In this document: positions 16,650-25,886 of the stretch, piece by piece | How positions within the stretch are numbered: position 1 is the first letter of the stretch | How the letters are laid out: the number at the start of each line of letters is the position of its first letter | From: Bacteroidales bacterium | GTDB lineage: Bacteria > Bacteroidota > Bacteroidia > Bacteroidales > UBA932 | Length of the DNA stretch: 64,000 nucleotides | NCBI GenBank assembly: GCA_017509685.1 | Contig: JAFWPA010000056.1 | Coordinates: forward strand, 119,795-183,794 | Direction: 5' to 3' | Notes under the pieces: model-generated | What the model was told of the DNA's origin: nothing | Seen by the model: the letters and a program-made list of their open reading frames with translations, nothing else | Database searches by the model: none | Translations under genes and position numbers: made by a program

Positions 16650-17914
16650 ATATCAAAGACTTATATCAGATTTACCTGCAGTGCGCAGGGCTCAATACAG
16701 ATACCCGTACCATTCAGAAAGGCCAGTTGTTTGTGGCCTTGAAAGGGGAGAATTTCGACGGAAACAGCTTTGCGCTGCAGGCCCTGGAGGCCGGCGCAGC
16801 CTATGCCGTGGTGAACGAAACGGTGGAGGCGGCCGATGAACGCCTCATCAAGGTGCCGGACACCCTGGCGGCGCTCCAGCAGCTGGCGGCTTACCACCGG
16901 CAGCAGTTTGACATCCCGGTCATCGGCTTAACGGGTACCAACGGCAAAACTACCACCAAGGAGCTGATCAAGGCGGTTTTATCGGCCAAATACTGCGTGA
17001 CGGCCACGGAGGGGAACCTGAACAATGACATCGGCGTGCCGCTTAGCGTGCTCAAAATCAACGCCGACACCCAGATTGCCATCATCGAGATGGGCGCCAG
17101 CCATCCGGAGGACCTGAAACCCCTGCTGGCGGTGGCGCAGCCCACGCACGGGCTCATCACCAACGTGGGAAAGGCGCACCTGCTGGGTTTCGGCAGCTTC
17201 GAGGGCGTGAAACACGCCAAGGGCCTGCTGTACGACTATCTGAAGGAGCACGAGGGTATCGCCTTTGCCAACGCCGACGACGCCGTGCTGCAGGAGATGC
17301 TCTGGGACCGCGAAATGGCCCGCATCCCTTACGGCATGGAGGGGGTGGAGTTGCTGCCTTCATCGGCCGACAATCCTTTCCTGCGGCTGCGGTTCCCGGA
17401 TGGCTATGTGCTTAATACTTCCCTGGTGGGGGCCTACAATGCGAATAACGTGCTGGCCGCCCTCAAGATTGGCTGGTTCTTCGAAGTGCCGGAAGCGGCG
17501 GCCCGCGCGGCCGTGGAGGCCTATGTGCCGTCCAACAACCGTTCCCAGCTGCAGAAGACGGCGCGCAATACCGTGATTGTGGACGCCTACAACGCCAATC
17601 CTTCCTCCATGGCCGTAGCCCTGGACAATCTGGCGCTTTGCACGGGCCGAAAAGTGGCTCTGCTGGGCGATATGCGGGAACTGGGCGCTGAATCCGCAGC
17701 GGAACACGCCAAGGTGGTGGAACGGCTGAAGGGCCAGGAAGCCTTCCTGGTAGGGGAGGAGTTCGCCAAAGCGGCCGAGGGAACGGGCATTCCCACCTTC
17801 GCCACTTCCGATGACCTGGCGGCTTTCCTGCAGCAGCATCCGCTGGAAGGGTGTACTGTTTTGGTGAAAGGTTCCCGCGGAACGCGGATGGAAAAGGTTA
17901 TTCCTTCTCTTTAG
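16646..17914 (+). CDS. murF: UDP-N-acetylmuramoyl-tripeptide--D-alanyl-D-alanine ligase
   Basis: A 422-residue cytosolic Mur ligase that adds D-Ala-D-Ala to the UDP-MurNAc-tripeptide. The N-terminal domain has the [23 protein letters not shown] substrate loop; the ATP site is [27 protein letters not shown] and [10 protein letters not shown] mark the central domain; and [10 protein letters not shown] starts the C-terminal ligase domain. It overlaps dut by 4 bp. Its 3' end overlaps the convergent PAP2 gene by 17 bp, an unusually tight tail-to-tail arrangement. Confidence 0.96.
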   Translation: MNIKDLYQIYLQCAGLNTDTRTIQKGQLFVALKGENFDGNSFALQALEAGAAYAVVNETVEAADERLIKVPDTLAALQQLAAYHRQQFDIPVIGLTGTNGKTTTKELIKAVLSAKYCVTATEGNLNNDIGVPLSVLKINADTQIAIIEMGASHPEDLKPLLAVAQPTHGLITNVGKAHLLGFGSFEGVKHAKGLLYDYLKEHEGIAFANADDAVLQEMLWDREMARIPYGMEGVELLPSSADNPFLRLRFPDGYVLNTSLVGAYNANNVLAALKIGWFFEVPEAAARAAVEAYVPSNNRSQLQKTARNTVIVDAYNANPSSMAVALDNLALCTGRKVALLGDMRELGAESAAEHAKVVERLKGQEAFLVGEEFAKAAEGTGIPTFATSDDLAAFLQQHPLEGCTVLVKGSRGTRMEKVIPSL

Positions 17915-18494
17915 TTACGATTTTCTTTGCCAGCCAGGCGCAGAGGAAGCCAATTCCCAGGCCTACGACGGCACCTGTGATGACGTCGCCCAAGAAATGG
18001 GCGCCCATCAGTATGCGGCTGATACTCACCAGCGTGGCCCAGCAGAAGACGCAGGCGCCGTAGACGGAGGCCATGCGCCCTTGGCGGTACCAATGGAGCC
18101 CCAGATAAGAAGCCATGGCAAAACCGAAGCAGTTGCCCGCATGGGCGCTGAAAAAGCCGTATTTCCCGGTACTCAGGATGCCGTACGGAAGCCGCAGGCC
18201 TTCCATGATCATCCAATTGTCATAGCAGGGGCGGAAACGCGCTACGCTTGATTTGACCAGATTGGCGCCCTGGTCTACCAGCAACACGGTAAGTACTACG
18301 GACAGAACCACGCCCAGGCCCTTTTTCCAGCCCAGGCGCCAGATCATGAGAATGGCTATGACAATGTATACGGGGACCCATGTGCCTACGTCGGAGAGCA
18401 CCCACCAGAAACCGTCCGTGGAAGGATCCGACAGATTGTTCAGCCATAGCGTGGCGCTCTTGTCCCACCGGACTATGGTGTCCCAGACGTTCAC
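17898..18494 (-). CDS. PAP2-family membrane phosphatase
   Basis: A 198-residue inner-membrane phosphatase. The three PAP2 motifs are present: KSSVARFRP (K-x6-RP), FFSAHAGN (S-x-H, first catalytic His) and [12 protein letters not shown] (SR-x5-H-x3-D, second His). Likely substrates are undecaprenyl pyrophosphate or phosphatidic acid/phosphatidylglycerophosphate; the sequence does not decide. Roughly five to six membrane helices are visible. Its start overlaps the stop of obg by 4 bp, indicating coupled translation, and its end overlaps convergent murF. Confidence 0.85.
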   Translation of the reverse strand: MNVWDTIVRWDKSATLWLNNLSDPSTDGFWWVLSDVGTWVPVYIVIAILMIWRLGWKKGLGVVLSVVLTVLLVDQGANLVKSSVARFRPCYDNWMIMEGLRLPYGILSTGKYGFFSAHAGNCFGFAMASYLGLHWYRQGRMASVYGACVFCWATLVSISRILMGAHFLGDVITGAVVGLGIGFLCAWLAKKIVTKEKE

Positions 18495-19483
18495 GGATTC
18501 AGGGCTTTCCAGAGTTCTTCTTTCAGTTCATTGAGGCCGATACCCGCCACCGAGGAAATAAACACGTGTGGAATGTCCTTGGGCAGTTTCTTCTCTATCT
18601 TGGCACGCTCTTTCTCGTCGATGAGGTCTGTCTTGGTCACGGCCAGCACGCGGTCCTTCACCAGCAGTTCGGGATTGTATTCCTTGAGCTCGTTCAGCAG
18701 CACCTTGTAGCCTTTGGTCACGTCCGGTTCGTCGGCTGCTACCATAAATAGCAGCACGGCGTTGCGCTCGATGTGACGCAGGAAGCGCATGCCGATACCC
18801 TTTCCCTCATGCGCGCCCTCGATGATGCCGGGGATATCGGCCATCACGAAGGAACGGTCGTCGTAGTAGCGCACGATGCCCAGGTTGGGCTCCAGGGTAG
18901 TGAACGCGTAATTGGCGATTTTCGGTTTGGCCGATGTGATAGCGGCCAGCAGCGTGCTCTTGCCGGCGTTGGGGAAGCCTACCAGGCCTACGTCGGCCAG
19001 TACTTTCAGCTCCAGGATGAACCAGCCTTCCACGCCTTCCTCCCCGGGCTGGGCGTATCGCGGCGTCTGGTTGGTGGCACTCTTGAAGTGGTCGTTGCCC
19101 CAACCGCCCTTGCCGCCGGGGCACAGGATGTACTCCTGACCGGGTTCTACCAGCTCGGTGATTACCTCTTCGGTTTCAGCATCCTTCACCACCACGCCCT
19201 GCGGCACTTCCAGCACAATGTCCTGGCCGTTCTTGCCGCGCTTGAGGGCCTCGGCTCCGTTGCCGCCGTTTTCGGCCTTCACCACCTTGCGGTAACGCAG
19301 GTGAATGAGGGTCCATAACTGCGGGTTCACTTTGAGGATGATGTGTCCGCCCCGGCCGCCGTCGCCGCCGTCGGGACCTCCCTTGGGAACATACTTGGCC
19401 CGGTGTAGGTGGGCGCTACCGGCCCCCCCGTGCCCGCTGGCACAGAAGATCCGGACGTAGTCTATGAAGTTGCTTTCTGCCAT
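18491..19483 (-). CDS. obgE: GTPase Obg/CgtA
   Basis: A 330-residue ribosome-associated GTPase needed for 50S assembly and stress control. The Gly-rich Obg domain occupies the first 155 residues ([31 protein letters not shown]), followed by the G domain: [14 protein letters not shown] (G1), [17 protein letters not shown] (G3) and TKTDLID (G4). There is no C-terminal OCT domain, as in other Bacteroidota. A consensus TATCTTTG -7 box lies 8 nt before the ATG, giving a very short leader. The PAP2 gene follows with overlap. Confidence 0.96.
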   Translation of the reverse strand: MAESNFIDYVRIFCASGHGGAGSAHLHRAKYVPKGGPDGGDGGRGGHIILKVNPQLWTLIHLRYRKVVKAENGGNGAEALKRGKNGQDIVLEVPQGVVVKDAETEEVITELVEPGQEYILCPGGKGGWGNDHFKSATNQTPRYAQPGEEGVEGWFILELKVLADVGLVGFPNAGKSTLLAAITSAKPKIANYAFTTLEPNLGIVRYYDDRSFVMADIPGIIEGAHEGKGIGMRFLRHIERNAVLLFMVAADEPDVTKGYKVLLNELKEYNPELLVKDRVLAVTKTDLIDEKERAKIEKKLPKDIPHVFISSVAGIGLNELKEELWKALNP

Positions 19484-19491
19484 AACGCTTG

Positions 19492-19521
19492 CAAAGATAG
19501 GAAAATTCCTGCATATACAAC
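19492..19521 (-). promoter_or_regulatory. obgE promoter
   Basis: Leftward GTTG, 18 bp, TATCTTTG. The -7 box is exact and the -33 box matches 3 of 4. The box ends 8 nt before the start codon. Confidence 0.65.
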
Positions 19522-19657
19522 AGGTTATTATTTATTGTAAAACGATATTAACAAAAATGTTACAGTAATAAACAGAAATGTTTCGTGGCAAGAAAATCAA
19601 TGAATTATACAGATGTAAACAAGAAGTTCTTATTTATTGGCCATTCGTGGGGATTGT

Positions 19658-19689
19658 GTTGCTTTCTATCTTAAAAATGCCTATCTTTG
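19658..19689 (+). promoter_or_regulatory. Promoter of the arginase-like/gcv operon
   Basis: GTTG, 20 bp, TATCTTTG, then only four bases (AGAG) before the ATG. The expected transcription start falls on or next to the initiation codon, so the mRNA would be leaderless. The 200-bp gap to obg holds no glycine riboswitch that I can recognise. Confidence 0.65.
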
Positions 19690-19693
19690 AGAG

Positions 19694-20386
19694 ATGATTG
19701 ATGTCCTCATAACAGATTTTTCCGGTATGCTGGAGGCAGAGGATTTCCTCGCTTGGCTGAAGGATCAGGAGGGGTCTGTCACCTGCCTGAACTGGAAGGA
19801 AATGGAGGGGACCAACTGTTATTGTGACGATGTTGCGCGGGAGCAGATTCTGGCCGGTTTGCCGGAGGTGATGCCCCGGGTCCGGTGGATAGACAGCGGG
19901 GATTATCATTACGTGTCCCACCTGTTGGCGCTGCGGGAAAAGGAGCCTTTTCACCTGGTGCTGATGGACCACCATCCAGACAACCAGGAGCCGGCGTTCG
20001 GCGGGGTGCTCAGTTGCGGCAGTTGGGTGAAGGCCATGCAGGAGGAGAACGGGCTGCTGCGCTCGGTGCTCTCCATCGGCCCGGAAGGATGCGGGGAAGG
20101 GATTCCGGCCGGATGGCTGGAGGAAAGGAGGGGAGAGCGGGTGTACGTGTCGCTGGACAAGGACATCATGGGAAGGGAATGGGCCCGTACGGACTGGAGC
20201 CAGGGGAGCCATACGCTGGAACAGGTGGAAGGCATCCTGGGGCAGTTGCTGGAAGGGCCGGTGCAAGTGGCCGCGGTGGACATTTGCGGGGGACTTACCC
20301 CGGAAAAGGGTGCCACGCCGGAGGACTTGCGCATTAACAGGGAAACAAACATAGCATTATACCGATTTTTAACTGCACAATTGTAA
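19694..20386 (+). CDS. Arginase/ureohydrolase-fold protein, function unknown
   Basis: A 230-residue protein whose metal-site motifs follow the arginase superfamily: GDYH (His72), DHHPD (Asp92, His94, Asp96, matching D-x-H-x-D) and SLDKD (Asp155, Asp157, matching S-x-D-x-D). Order and spacing agree with a dinuclear Mn site, but the protein is shorter than the usual 300-residue ureohydrolases and the rest of the sequence is divergent. A hydrolase of a guanidino or amide C-N bond is plausible; substrate unknown. It heads the glycine-cleavage operon, 10 bp before gcvT, which suggests a link to one-carbon or nitrogen metabolism. Confidence 0.65.
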   Translation: MIDVLITDFSGMLEAEDFLAWLKDQEGSVTCLNWKEMEGTNCYCDDVAREQILAGLPEVMPRVRWIDSGDYHYVSHLLALREKEPFHLVLMDHHPDNQEPAFGGVLSCGSWVKAMQEENGLLRSVLSIGPEGCGEGIPAGWLEERRGERVYVSLDKDIMGREWARTDWSQGSHTLEQVEGILGQLLEGPVQVAAVDICGGLTPEKGATPEDLRINRETNIALYRFLTAQL

Positions 20387-20396
20387 CTTACAAACT

Positions 20397-21515
20397 ATGT
20401 CAGACATTCAGATACCGCTGGATCAGCTGCAGAAAACCTGCCTGTATCACGCCCACGTGGCCCTGCAGGCCAAGATGAGCCCCTTCGCCGGGTTTATGAT
20501 GCCCATCCAGTACAGCAACATCACGCAGGAACACCTGGCCGTGCGTCAGCACGTGGGTATGTTCGACGTGTCCCACATGGGAGAAATCTTCGTGAAGGGC
20601 CCGCAGGCCGAATCCTTCATCAACTACATCTTCACCAACGATATCCGCGGCTATGAGCCCGGAAAGGTGCTTTACGGGATGATGTGCTACCCCGACGGCG
20701 GCACCGTGGACGACCTTCTGGTGTACCGCGAATACCTGGCCGACCATTTCCTGCTGGTGGTGAACGCCGCCAACATCGACAAGGATTTCGCCTGGATCCA
20801 GGAGCAGGCCAAGGCTTTCGACGTGAAGCTGGACAACGCGTCTCCCCGTATCGGCCAGATTGCCGTGCAGGGGCCTGAGGCCGAGAAAACCGTCATCGAG
20901 GTGCTGGGGTATAAGGAAGCGGCCGATCTGGCCTTCTACACCTTCTGCGACGTTGAATACAACGGCGAGCGCCTGATTCTGAGCCGCACCGGTTATACAG
21001 GGGAAGACGGCTTTGAGCTGTATACCACCCCGGAGAACATCGTGGAAATCTGGGACCGTCTCCTGAAGGCGGGCGTGGAACCCTGCGGCCTGGGCTGCCG
21101 GGACACCCTGCGCTTCGAGGCCGGCCTGCCGCTGTACGGGGACGAACTGAGCCCCGAAATCAGCCCCGTAATGGCCGGTCTGGGTATGTTCTGCAAGTAC
21201 GAGAAGGACTTTATCGGCAAGGAAGCCCTGCTGGACCAGAAGGCCGGTAACCTGGCCCGGAAACTGGTGGGCATCGAGCTGGAAGACAGCGCCATTCCGC
21301 GCGCCGGCTATCCCGTGGAACTGGAAGACGGCACGGAAGTGGGCGTGGTCACTACCGGTTACCACTCCATCTCCCTGGACAAGAGCATCTGCTTTGCCCT
21401 GGTGGACAAGGCCTATGCCGCCCTGGACACCCCGCTGTGGGTCCATATCCGCAAGAAGGTATTCCCCGGTAAGGTGGTTAAAAAGCGTTTTTATCAGACA
21501 AACTACAAAAAATAA
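20397..21515 (+). CDS. gcvT: Aminomethyltransferase, glycine cleavage T protein
   Basis: A 372-residue enzyme that transfers the methylene group from aminomethyl-lipoyl GcvH to tetrahydrofolate, releasing ammonia. Family features: FAGFMMPIQYSNITQEHLAVR, the catalytic-Asp segment MFDVSHMGEI, NDIRGYEPGKVLYGMMCYPDGGTVDDLLVY, and SRTGYTGEDGFELY. Length is standard. It lies 10 bp after the arginase-like gene and 9 bp before gcvH, in one operon. Confidence 0.96.
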   Translation: MSDIQIPLDQLQKTCLYHAHVALQAKMSPFAGFMMPIQYSNITQEHLAVRQHVGMFDVSHMGEIFVKGPQAESFINYIFTNDIRGYEPGKVLYGMMCYPDGGTVDDLLVYREYLADHFLLVVNAANIDKDFAWIQEQAKAFDVKLDNASPRIGQIAVQGPEAEKTVIEVLGYKEAADLAFYTFCDVEYNGERLILSRTGYTGEDGFELYTTPENIVEIWDRLLKAGVEPCGLGCRDTLRFEAGLPLYGDELSPEISPVMAGLGMFCKYEKDFIGKEALLDQKAGNLARKLVGIELEDSAIPRAGYPVELEDGTEVGVVTTGYHSISLDKSICFALVDKAYAALDTPLWVHIRKKVFPGKVVKKRFYQTNYKK

Positions 21516-21524
21516 TACAAAACT

Positions 21525-21905
21525 ATGTCTAAGATTTTAGAAGGACTCAAGTACAGCGAGTCGCACGAATGGGTGAAAGTGGAAGGAAATGTGGCCGTTA
21601 TCGGCGTTTCTGATTATGCACAGAAGGAAATGGGTGACATCACCTATGTGGACCTCCCGGAGGAAGGCGACGATGTCCTGGCCGGCGAGGAATTCGGCGC
21701 CCTGGAAAGCGTGAAGGCCGCATCGGACCTCATCAGCCCCGTTTCCGGCACCGTGGTGGCCGTGAACGCCGAACTGGAAGACACGCCCGAAAAGGTGAAC
21801 GAGGACGCTTACGCCGCCTGGATCATCAAGGTAGAGATGTCCCTGCCTGCCCAGGTGGACGCCCTGATGGACGCCGCCGCATACAAAGCCCACATCGGCG
21901 AGTAA
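21525..21905 (+). CDS. gcvH: Glycine cleavage H protein
   Basis: A 126-residue lipoyl carrier that shuttles the aminomethyl group between P, T and L proteins. The lipoylated residue is Lys64 in ALESVKAASDL; the HEWVKVEGNVAVIGVSDYAQKE strand region and the PEKVNEDAYAAWIIKVE segment are typical. It is followed 3 bp later by gcvPA. The L-protein partner may be the lpdA fragment at the start of the window. Confidence 0.97.
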   Translation: MSKILEGLKYSESHEWVKVEGNVAVIGVSDYAQKEMGDITYVDLPEEGDDVLAGEEFGALESVKAASDLISPVSGTVVAVNAELEDTPEKVNEDAYAAWIIKVEMSLPAQVDALMDAAAYKAHIGE

Positions 21906-21908
21906 GAT

Positions 21909-23231
21909 ATGGCGGCGCTTTCCTATCTTCCGCATACAGAGGCCGATATCAAGGCCATGCTGGAGCGGATTGGCGTGAAGAAGCTGGAAGACCTGTACAG
22001 CGACGTTCCCGCCGAATTCCTGAAAAAGGGCGCCTATGCCCTTCCCGACGCCCTGTCGGAGCAGGAAATCCGTGACTACTTTGCCTCGCTGGAGGCGATG
22101 AACGGCAAATTGAAGGTGTTTGTGGGCGCCGGCGCGTATGACCATTATACGCCCGCCGTCATTCCTTACCTCTGTTCCCGTTCCGAGTTCCTTACCGCGT
22201 ATACGCCCTACCAGTGCGAGATTTCGCAGGGTACGCTGCGCTATATCTTTGAATACCAGAGCATGATCTGCGCCCTCACGGGGATGGATGTGGCCAACGC
22301 TTCCATGTACGACGGCCCCACCGCGGCGGCCGAAGCCATGAAGATGGCCGTGGCCTGCACGCGCAAGAAAACCCGTGTGCTGCTGTCCAAGACCCTGCTG
22401 CCGCACGTGATCCAGGTGGTGGAGACCTATGCCAAGTTCCACGGCGTGGAGCTGGGCTATCTGCCCGCCCTTGACGGTCAGACCAGTCTGCAGGCTCTGC
22501 AGGCCGAACTGGCTGCCGACGACGTGGCCGGCGTGATTGTGCCTTCGGTGAACCGCTACGGCATCATCGAAGACCACAGCGGCTTCGCCGATGCCATCCA
22601 CGGAGAAAAGGGTATCCTGGTGGAATACTGTGACCCGTCGGCCCTGGCCGTGGTGAAGACGCCCGCCGGATGGGATGCCGATATCGCCGTGGGAGACGGA
22701 CAGCCCCTGGGACTTCCGCTGTGCTACGGAGGCCCTTACGTGGGCTTTATGGCCGTGAAGAAGGACCATATGCGCAAGATGCCCGGCCGCATCGTGGGCC
22801 AGACCGTGGACAAGGAGGGGAGGCGCGTGTTTGTGCTCACCCTGCAGGCCCGTGAACAACACATCAAGCGCGAGAAAGCCACGTCCAATATCTGCTCCAA
22901 CGAGAGCCTGATGGCCCTGTGGGTCACCATTTACCTGTCCCTGATGGGTCCGAAAGGCCTTAAGGAGGTAAACCGGATCTCCAGCGACGGAGCCCATTAC
23001 CTGTATAAGGAGCTCCTGGCTACAGGTAAGTTCGAGGAAGTATTCCCCGGCAAGCCGTTCCTGAAGGAGTTTGTGCTCAAACCCAAAGTGGGCGGTCTCC
23101 AGGCCAAACTGGAGCAGGCCGGCTTTTTCGCCGCCCTGGAAACCGAGGAAGGCTACGTGAGTTTCTGCGTCACTGAGAAACGCACCAAGGAAGAAATCGA
23201 CCAGCTGGTCAAAGTGGTAAAGGAGGGCTAG
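21909..23231 (+). CDS. gcvPA: Glycine dehydrogenase (decarboxylating) subunit 1
   Basis: A 440-residue subunit, the N-terminal half of the split P protein. It starts YLPHTEADIKAMLERIGVKKLEDLYSDVP and has YTPYQCEISQGTLRYIFEYQSMI and NASMYDGPTAAAEAM, typical of GcvPA. With GcvPB it decarboxylates glycine using PLP; the PLP lysine is in the partner. Lengths of the two subunits match other split P proteins. Gene spacing on both sides is 3 bp. Confidence 0.96.
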   Translation: MAALSYLPHTEADIKAMLERIGVKKLEDLYSDVPAEFLKKGAYALPDALSEQEIRDYFASLEAMNGKLKVFVGAGAYDHYTPAVIPYLCSRSEFLTAYTPYQCEISQGTLRYIFEYQSMICALTGMDVANASMYDGPTAAAEAMKMAVACTRKKTRVLLSKTLLPHVIQVVETYAKFHGVELGYLPALDGQTSLQALQAELAADDVAGVIVPSVNRYGIIEDHSGFADAIHGEKGILVEYCDPSALAVVKTPAGWDADIAVGDGQPLGLPLCYGGPYVGFMAVKKDHMRKMPGRIVGQTVDKEGRRVFVLTLQAREQHIKREKATSNICSNESLMALWVTIYLSLMGPKGLKEVNRISSDGAHYLYKELLATGKFEEVFPGKPFLKEFVLKPKVGGLQAKLEQAGFFAALETEEGYVSFCVTEKRTKEEIDQLVKVVKEG

Positions 23232-23234
23232 GCT

Positions 23235-24641
23235 ATGAAGTATTACGACAAACTCATCTTCGAACTCTCCAAGGAAGGCCGTTGCGGCTATTCCTTGCCA
23301 GTGAATAAGTTTCCTAAAGCACCGGAAGTTCCGCTTCAGGTAGCCCGCGAGGCTCCGCTCCTGCTTCCGCAGGTGAGCGAACCGGACGTTGTGCGCCATT
23401 ACACCAACCTCTCCCAGATGAACTTCGGCGTGGATACCGGCTTCTATCCGCTGGGCTCCTGCACCATGAAGTACAATCCCAAGATCAACGAGGAGATGGC
23501 TGCCCTGCAGGGCTTCGCCGGCCTGCATCCGCTGATGCCCGCCAGCGTTACCCAGGGTGCCTGCAAGGTGTATGAGGAGATGAACAAGGCCCTGGCCGCC
23601 ATCACCGGCATGCATACCTTCACCCTGGATCCCTGCGCCGGCGCGCACGGTGAACTCACGGGTCTGATGATCATGCGCACCTACCATATGAACAGGGGAG
23701 ACTTCGCCCGCACCAAGGTGATCGTCCCGGACAGCGCGCACGGCACCAATCCTGCATCGGCTGCCGTCTGTGGCCTGGAAGTGGTGGAGGTAAAGTCCCT
23801 GGAGAATGGCCGCATCGACGTAGAGGCCCTGAAACCGCTCCTGGGTCCGGACATCGCCGGTATCATGATGACCAACCCCAACACGCTGGGTCTGTTCGAG
23901 ACGGAGATCAAGACCATCGCCAAGCTGGTTCACGATGCCGGCGGCCTGCTGTATTACGACGGCGCCAACATGAACCCGCTGATGGGTGTGGTGCGTCCCG
24001 GCGACATGGGCTTCGACATCATGCACCTGAACCTGCACAAGACCTTCTCCACGCCGCACGGCGGAGGTGGTCCGGGTTCCGGTCCCGTGGGTGTCGCCAA
24101 GCACCTGGAAGGCTGCATCCCCGGTCTGCGGGTGTCCGGCTTCCACGGCAACTTCGGCGTCATCCTGCGCGCCTATGCCTATATCCTGGCACTGGGTAAC
24201 CAGCACCTGAAGGAAGTGGGCCAGCACGCGGTGTTAAGCGCCAATTACATCAAAGAGTGCCTCAAGGACAAGTACAAACTGCCCATTGAAGGCGTGTGCA
24301 AGCACGAATTCGTGTTTGACGGCCTCATCAACGACGGTGCCCACGACGATGTTCCCGGTGCCACCACCCTGGATGTGGCCAAGCGCCTGCTGGACTACGG
24401 TTTTCACGCGCCCACCATCTATTTCCCGCTCCTGTTCCACCAGGCCCTGATGATAGAGCCCACGGAAACCGAGAGCAAGGAAACCATCGACGCGTTCATC
24501 GAGGTGATGCGCAAGATTGCCGATGAGGCCGCAGCCGATCCCATGCTGCTGCACGAAGCGCCCCATTGCACGCCCATCTCCCGCCCCGACGAAACCACCG
24601 CCGCCCGCAACCCCATCCTGAAATACCAGGACACGCTGTAG
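23235..24641 (+). CDS. gcvPB: Glycine dehydrogenase (decarboxylating) subunit 2
   Basis: A 468-residue PLP-binding half of the P protein. The cofactor lysine lies in LNLHKTFSTPHGGGGPGSGP, and GSCTMKYNPKINE, PDSAHGTNPASA and FFLPLFHQALMIEPTETE-like stretches (here YFPLLFHQALMIEPTETES) are family signatures. It is the last gene of the arginase-like-gcvT-gcvH-gcvPA-gcvPB operon and converges on the phosphatase gene 6 bp downstream, with no room for a separate terminator between them. Confidence 0.96.
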   Translation: MKYYDKLIFELSKEGRCGYSLPVNKFPKAPEVPLQVAREAPLLLPQVSEPDVVRHYTNLSQMNFGVDTGFYPLGSCTMKYNPKINEEMAALQGFAGLHPLMPASVTQGACKVYEEMNKALAAITGMHTFTLDPCAGAHGELTGLMIMRTYHMNRGDFARTKVIVPDSAHGTNPASAAVCGLEVVEVKSLENGRIDVEALKPLLGPDIAGIMMTNPNTLGLFETEIKTIAKLVHDAGGLLYYDGANMNPLMGVVRPGDMGFDIMHLNLHKTFSTPHGGGGPGSGPVGVAKHLEGCIPGLRVSGFHGNFGVILRAYAYILALGNQHLKEVGQHAVLSANYIKECLKDKYKLPIEGVCKHEFVFDGLINDGAHDDVPGATTLDVAKRLLDYGFHAPTIYFPLLFHQALMIEPTETESKETIDAFIEVMRKIADEAAADPMLLHEAPHCTPISRPDETTAARNPILKYQDTL

Positions 24642-24647
24642 TGGGAC

Positions 24648-25088
24648 TTACTTCAGCATTGCTTCACAGCCTTCCAGGATGTCCTGGAAGGCTTCTTCGA
24701 AGTCTCCGGTGTACCAGGGGTCGGCTACGTCGCGGCCGATGCCAGTGTAGGACATGAGCAGATGGATTTTGCCCTGGGGGTCTTCCGGGATGATGCGGCG
24801 TATCCAGCGGAGGTTGGAGGCGTCCATGCAGATGATGCGGTCGAAGCGGTCATAATCGGCCCGGGTGACTTGCCGGGCGCGTTTGGTATTGTCGAACGGC
24901 ACGCCGTGCTGTGTGAGGCATCGTTTGGCCGGCGGGTAAATGGGGTTGCCGATTTCTTCGGTGGACACTGCGGCGGATTCTATAAAGTACTGTTTCTCAA
25001 GGCCTTTGGCTTTCACCAATGCCTTCAGGATAAATTCCGCCATAGGGCTGCGGCAGATATTGCCATGACACACAAAAAGTACTCTCAT
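24648..25088 (-). CDS. Low-molecular-weight protein tyrosine phosphatase
   Basis: A 146-residue cytosolic phosphatase. The P-loop CHGNICRS is C-x5-R-S with nucleophile Cys7 and Arg13 at the N-terminus; the general acid Asp123 lies in DPWYTGDF. Targets are unknown; in other bacteria these enzymes act on tyrosine kinases of capsule synthesis. I chose the ATG that overlaps the alkD stop in TGATG; a GTG one codon earlier is possible. It is co-transcribed with alkD. Confidence 0.9.
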   Translation of the reverse strand: MRVLFVCHGNICRSPMAEFILKALVKAKGLEKQYFIESAAVSTEEIGNPIYPPAKRCLTQHGVPFDNTKRARQVTRADYDRFDRIICMDASNLRWIRRIIPEDPQGKIHLLMSYTGIGRDVADPWYTGDFEEAFQDILEGCEAMLK

Positions 25089-25783
25089 CACTTGGCAAGA
25101 TAACGTTTACGCTCTTCTTCCGGGAACTTTTCGATGGCATAGCGGAGCATGGTGCGGGGCATGGTTTGGTAACGGGGCATAAGCCAGGCTTCCAGCGCGG
25201 CTTTGTCGCGTTTGCCGGCTTCGCGCAAGAGCCAGCCTACGGCCTTGTGGATGAGGTCGTGGGGGTGATGCAGGAGGATATCGGCAATGGCGAAGGTGTC
25301 TTCCAGCTGTCCGTGGCGGATGAAGGTCATGGTGCTAACCATGCCTATACGCTGTTCCCAGATTGTTTTTCCGTTGCGGGCCAGATTATACAGCAGCGTG
25401 CGGTCCTTGTCCAGCAGCCATTCGCCTAAAAGGGGATAGCAGGACAGGTCTACCAGGTCCCAGTTGTTGATATAGGCCGTGTGATTCAGATAGAAATCTA
25501 CACATTCCTGGCGCTTTGCCTTCTTGTGCTTGAAGATTTCCACCAGCGTGAGCAGTGCGGCCAGCCGTATCTCGTGGTACTCGCTGGAAATGCATTCTTC
25601 CAGGTCCTTGAAGCAGGTTTCCTTCCAGCATTCCTTCACTACGGAACGCGTTACAGGTACCTTGATACCCAGGAACTTATCGCCATCGCCGTACTGTCCG
25701 GGCCCGGTTTTGAAGAACCGCGCCAAGCCCTCCACTTGGGCAGGGTCTGCGTGCCGAAGCATCTGTTCTGAAAGATAGGTCAT
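25088..25783 (-). CDS. alkD: DNA alkylation repair protein, AlkD family
   Basis: A 231-residue all-helical HEAT-like DNA glycosylase that removes bulky or cationic alkylated bases such as 3- or 7-methylpurines. Recognisable stretches are FLGIKVPVTRSVVKECW, the NNWDLVDLSCYPLLGEWL region with the conserved Trp-Asp of the active site, and HDLIHKAVGWLLREAGKRD. Length is normal. A perfect Bacteroidota promoter ends 4 nt before the ATG, so the transcript is probably leaderless. It is coupled to the phosphatase gene. Confidence 0.88.
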   Translation of the reverse strand: MTYLSEQMLRHADPAQVEGLARFFKTGPGQYGDGDKFLGIKVPVTRSVVKECWKETCFKDLEECISSEYHEIRLAALLTLVEIFKHKKAKRQECVDFYLNHTAYINNWDLVDLSCYPLLGEWLLDKDRTLLYNLARNGKTIWEQRIGMVSTMTFIRHGQLEDTFAIADILLHHPHDLIHKAVGWLLREAGKRDKAALEAWLMPRYQTMPRTMLRYAIEKFPEEERKRYLAK

Positions 25784-25787
25784 GCTT

Positions 25788-25818
25788 CAAAGGTAACCAT
25801 TTCTCTGTTGTAAACAAA
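25788..25818 (-). promoter_or_regulatory. alkD promoter immediately upstream of ATG
   Basis: Leftward TTTG, 19 bp, TACCTTTG: both boxes and the spacing are consensus. Only four bases separate the -7 box from the ATG, so transcription should start at or within 2-3 nt of the initiation codon. Confidence 0.8.
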
Positions 25819-25870
25819 ATCGTTGTAACTCGTTTGATTGTTTGTCCTCGTGATTGAAGGGAATTATTAT

Positions 25871-25878
25871 TATCTTTG
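25871..25878 (+). promoter_or_regulatory. -7 box of the SEC-C operon
   Basis: TATCTTTG, an exact -7 consensus, lies 8 nt before the ATG of the SEC-C gene. No TTTG is found at the usual distance; the nearest is 26 bp upstream. Confidence 0.5.
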
Positions 25879-25886
25879 TACTTCCT

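Noticed and set aside
19500-19693. Glycine riboswitch upstream of the gcv operon
   Set aside because: The gap lacks the conserved core of the glycine aptamer; it is AT-rich with only a small TAACA/TGTTA hairpin.
21537-24227. Antisense frame of 896 codons opposite gcvH, gcvPA and gcvPB
   Set aside because: It mirrors the GC-rich third-position pattern of well-conserved gcv genes, is His/Gly/Gln-rich and resembles no protein; it is a shadow of their codon use.
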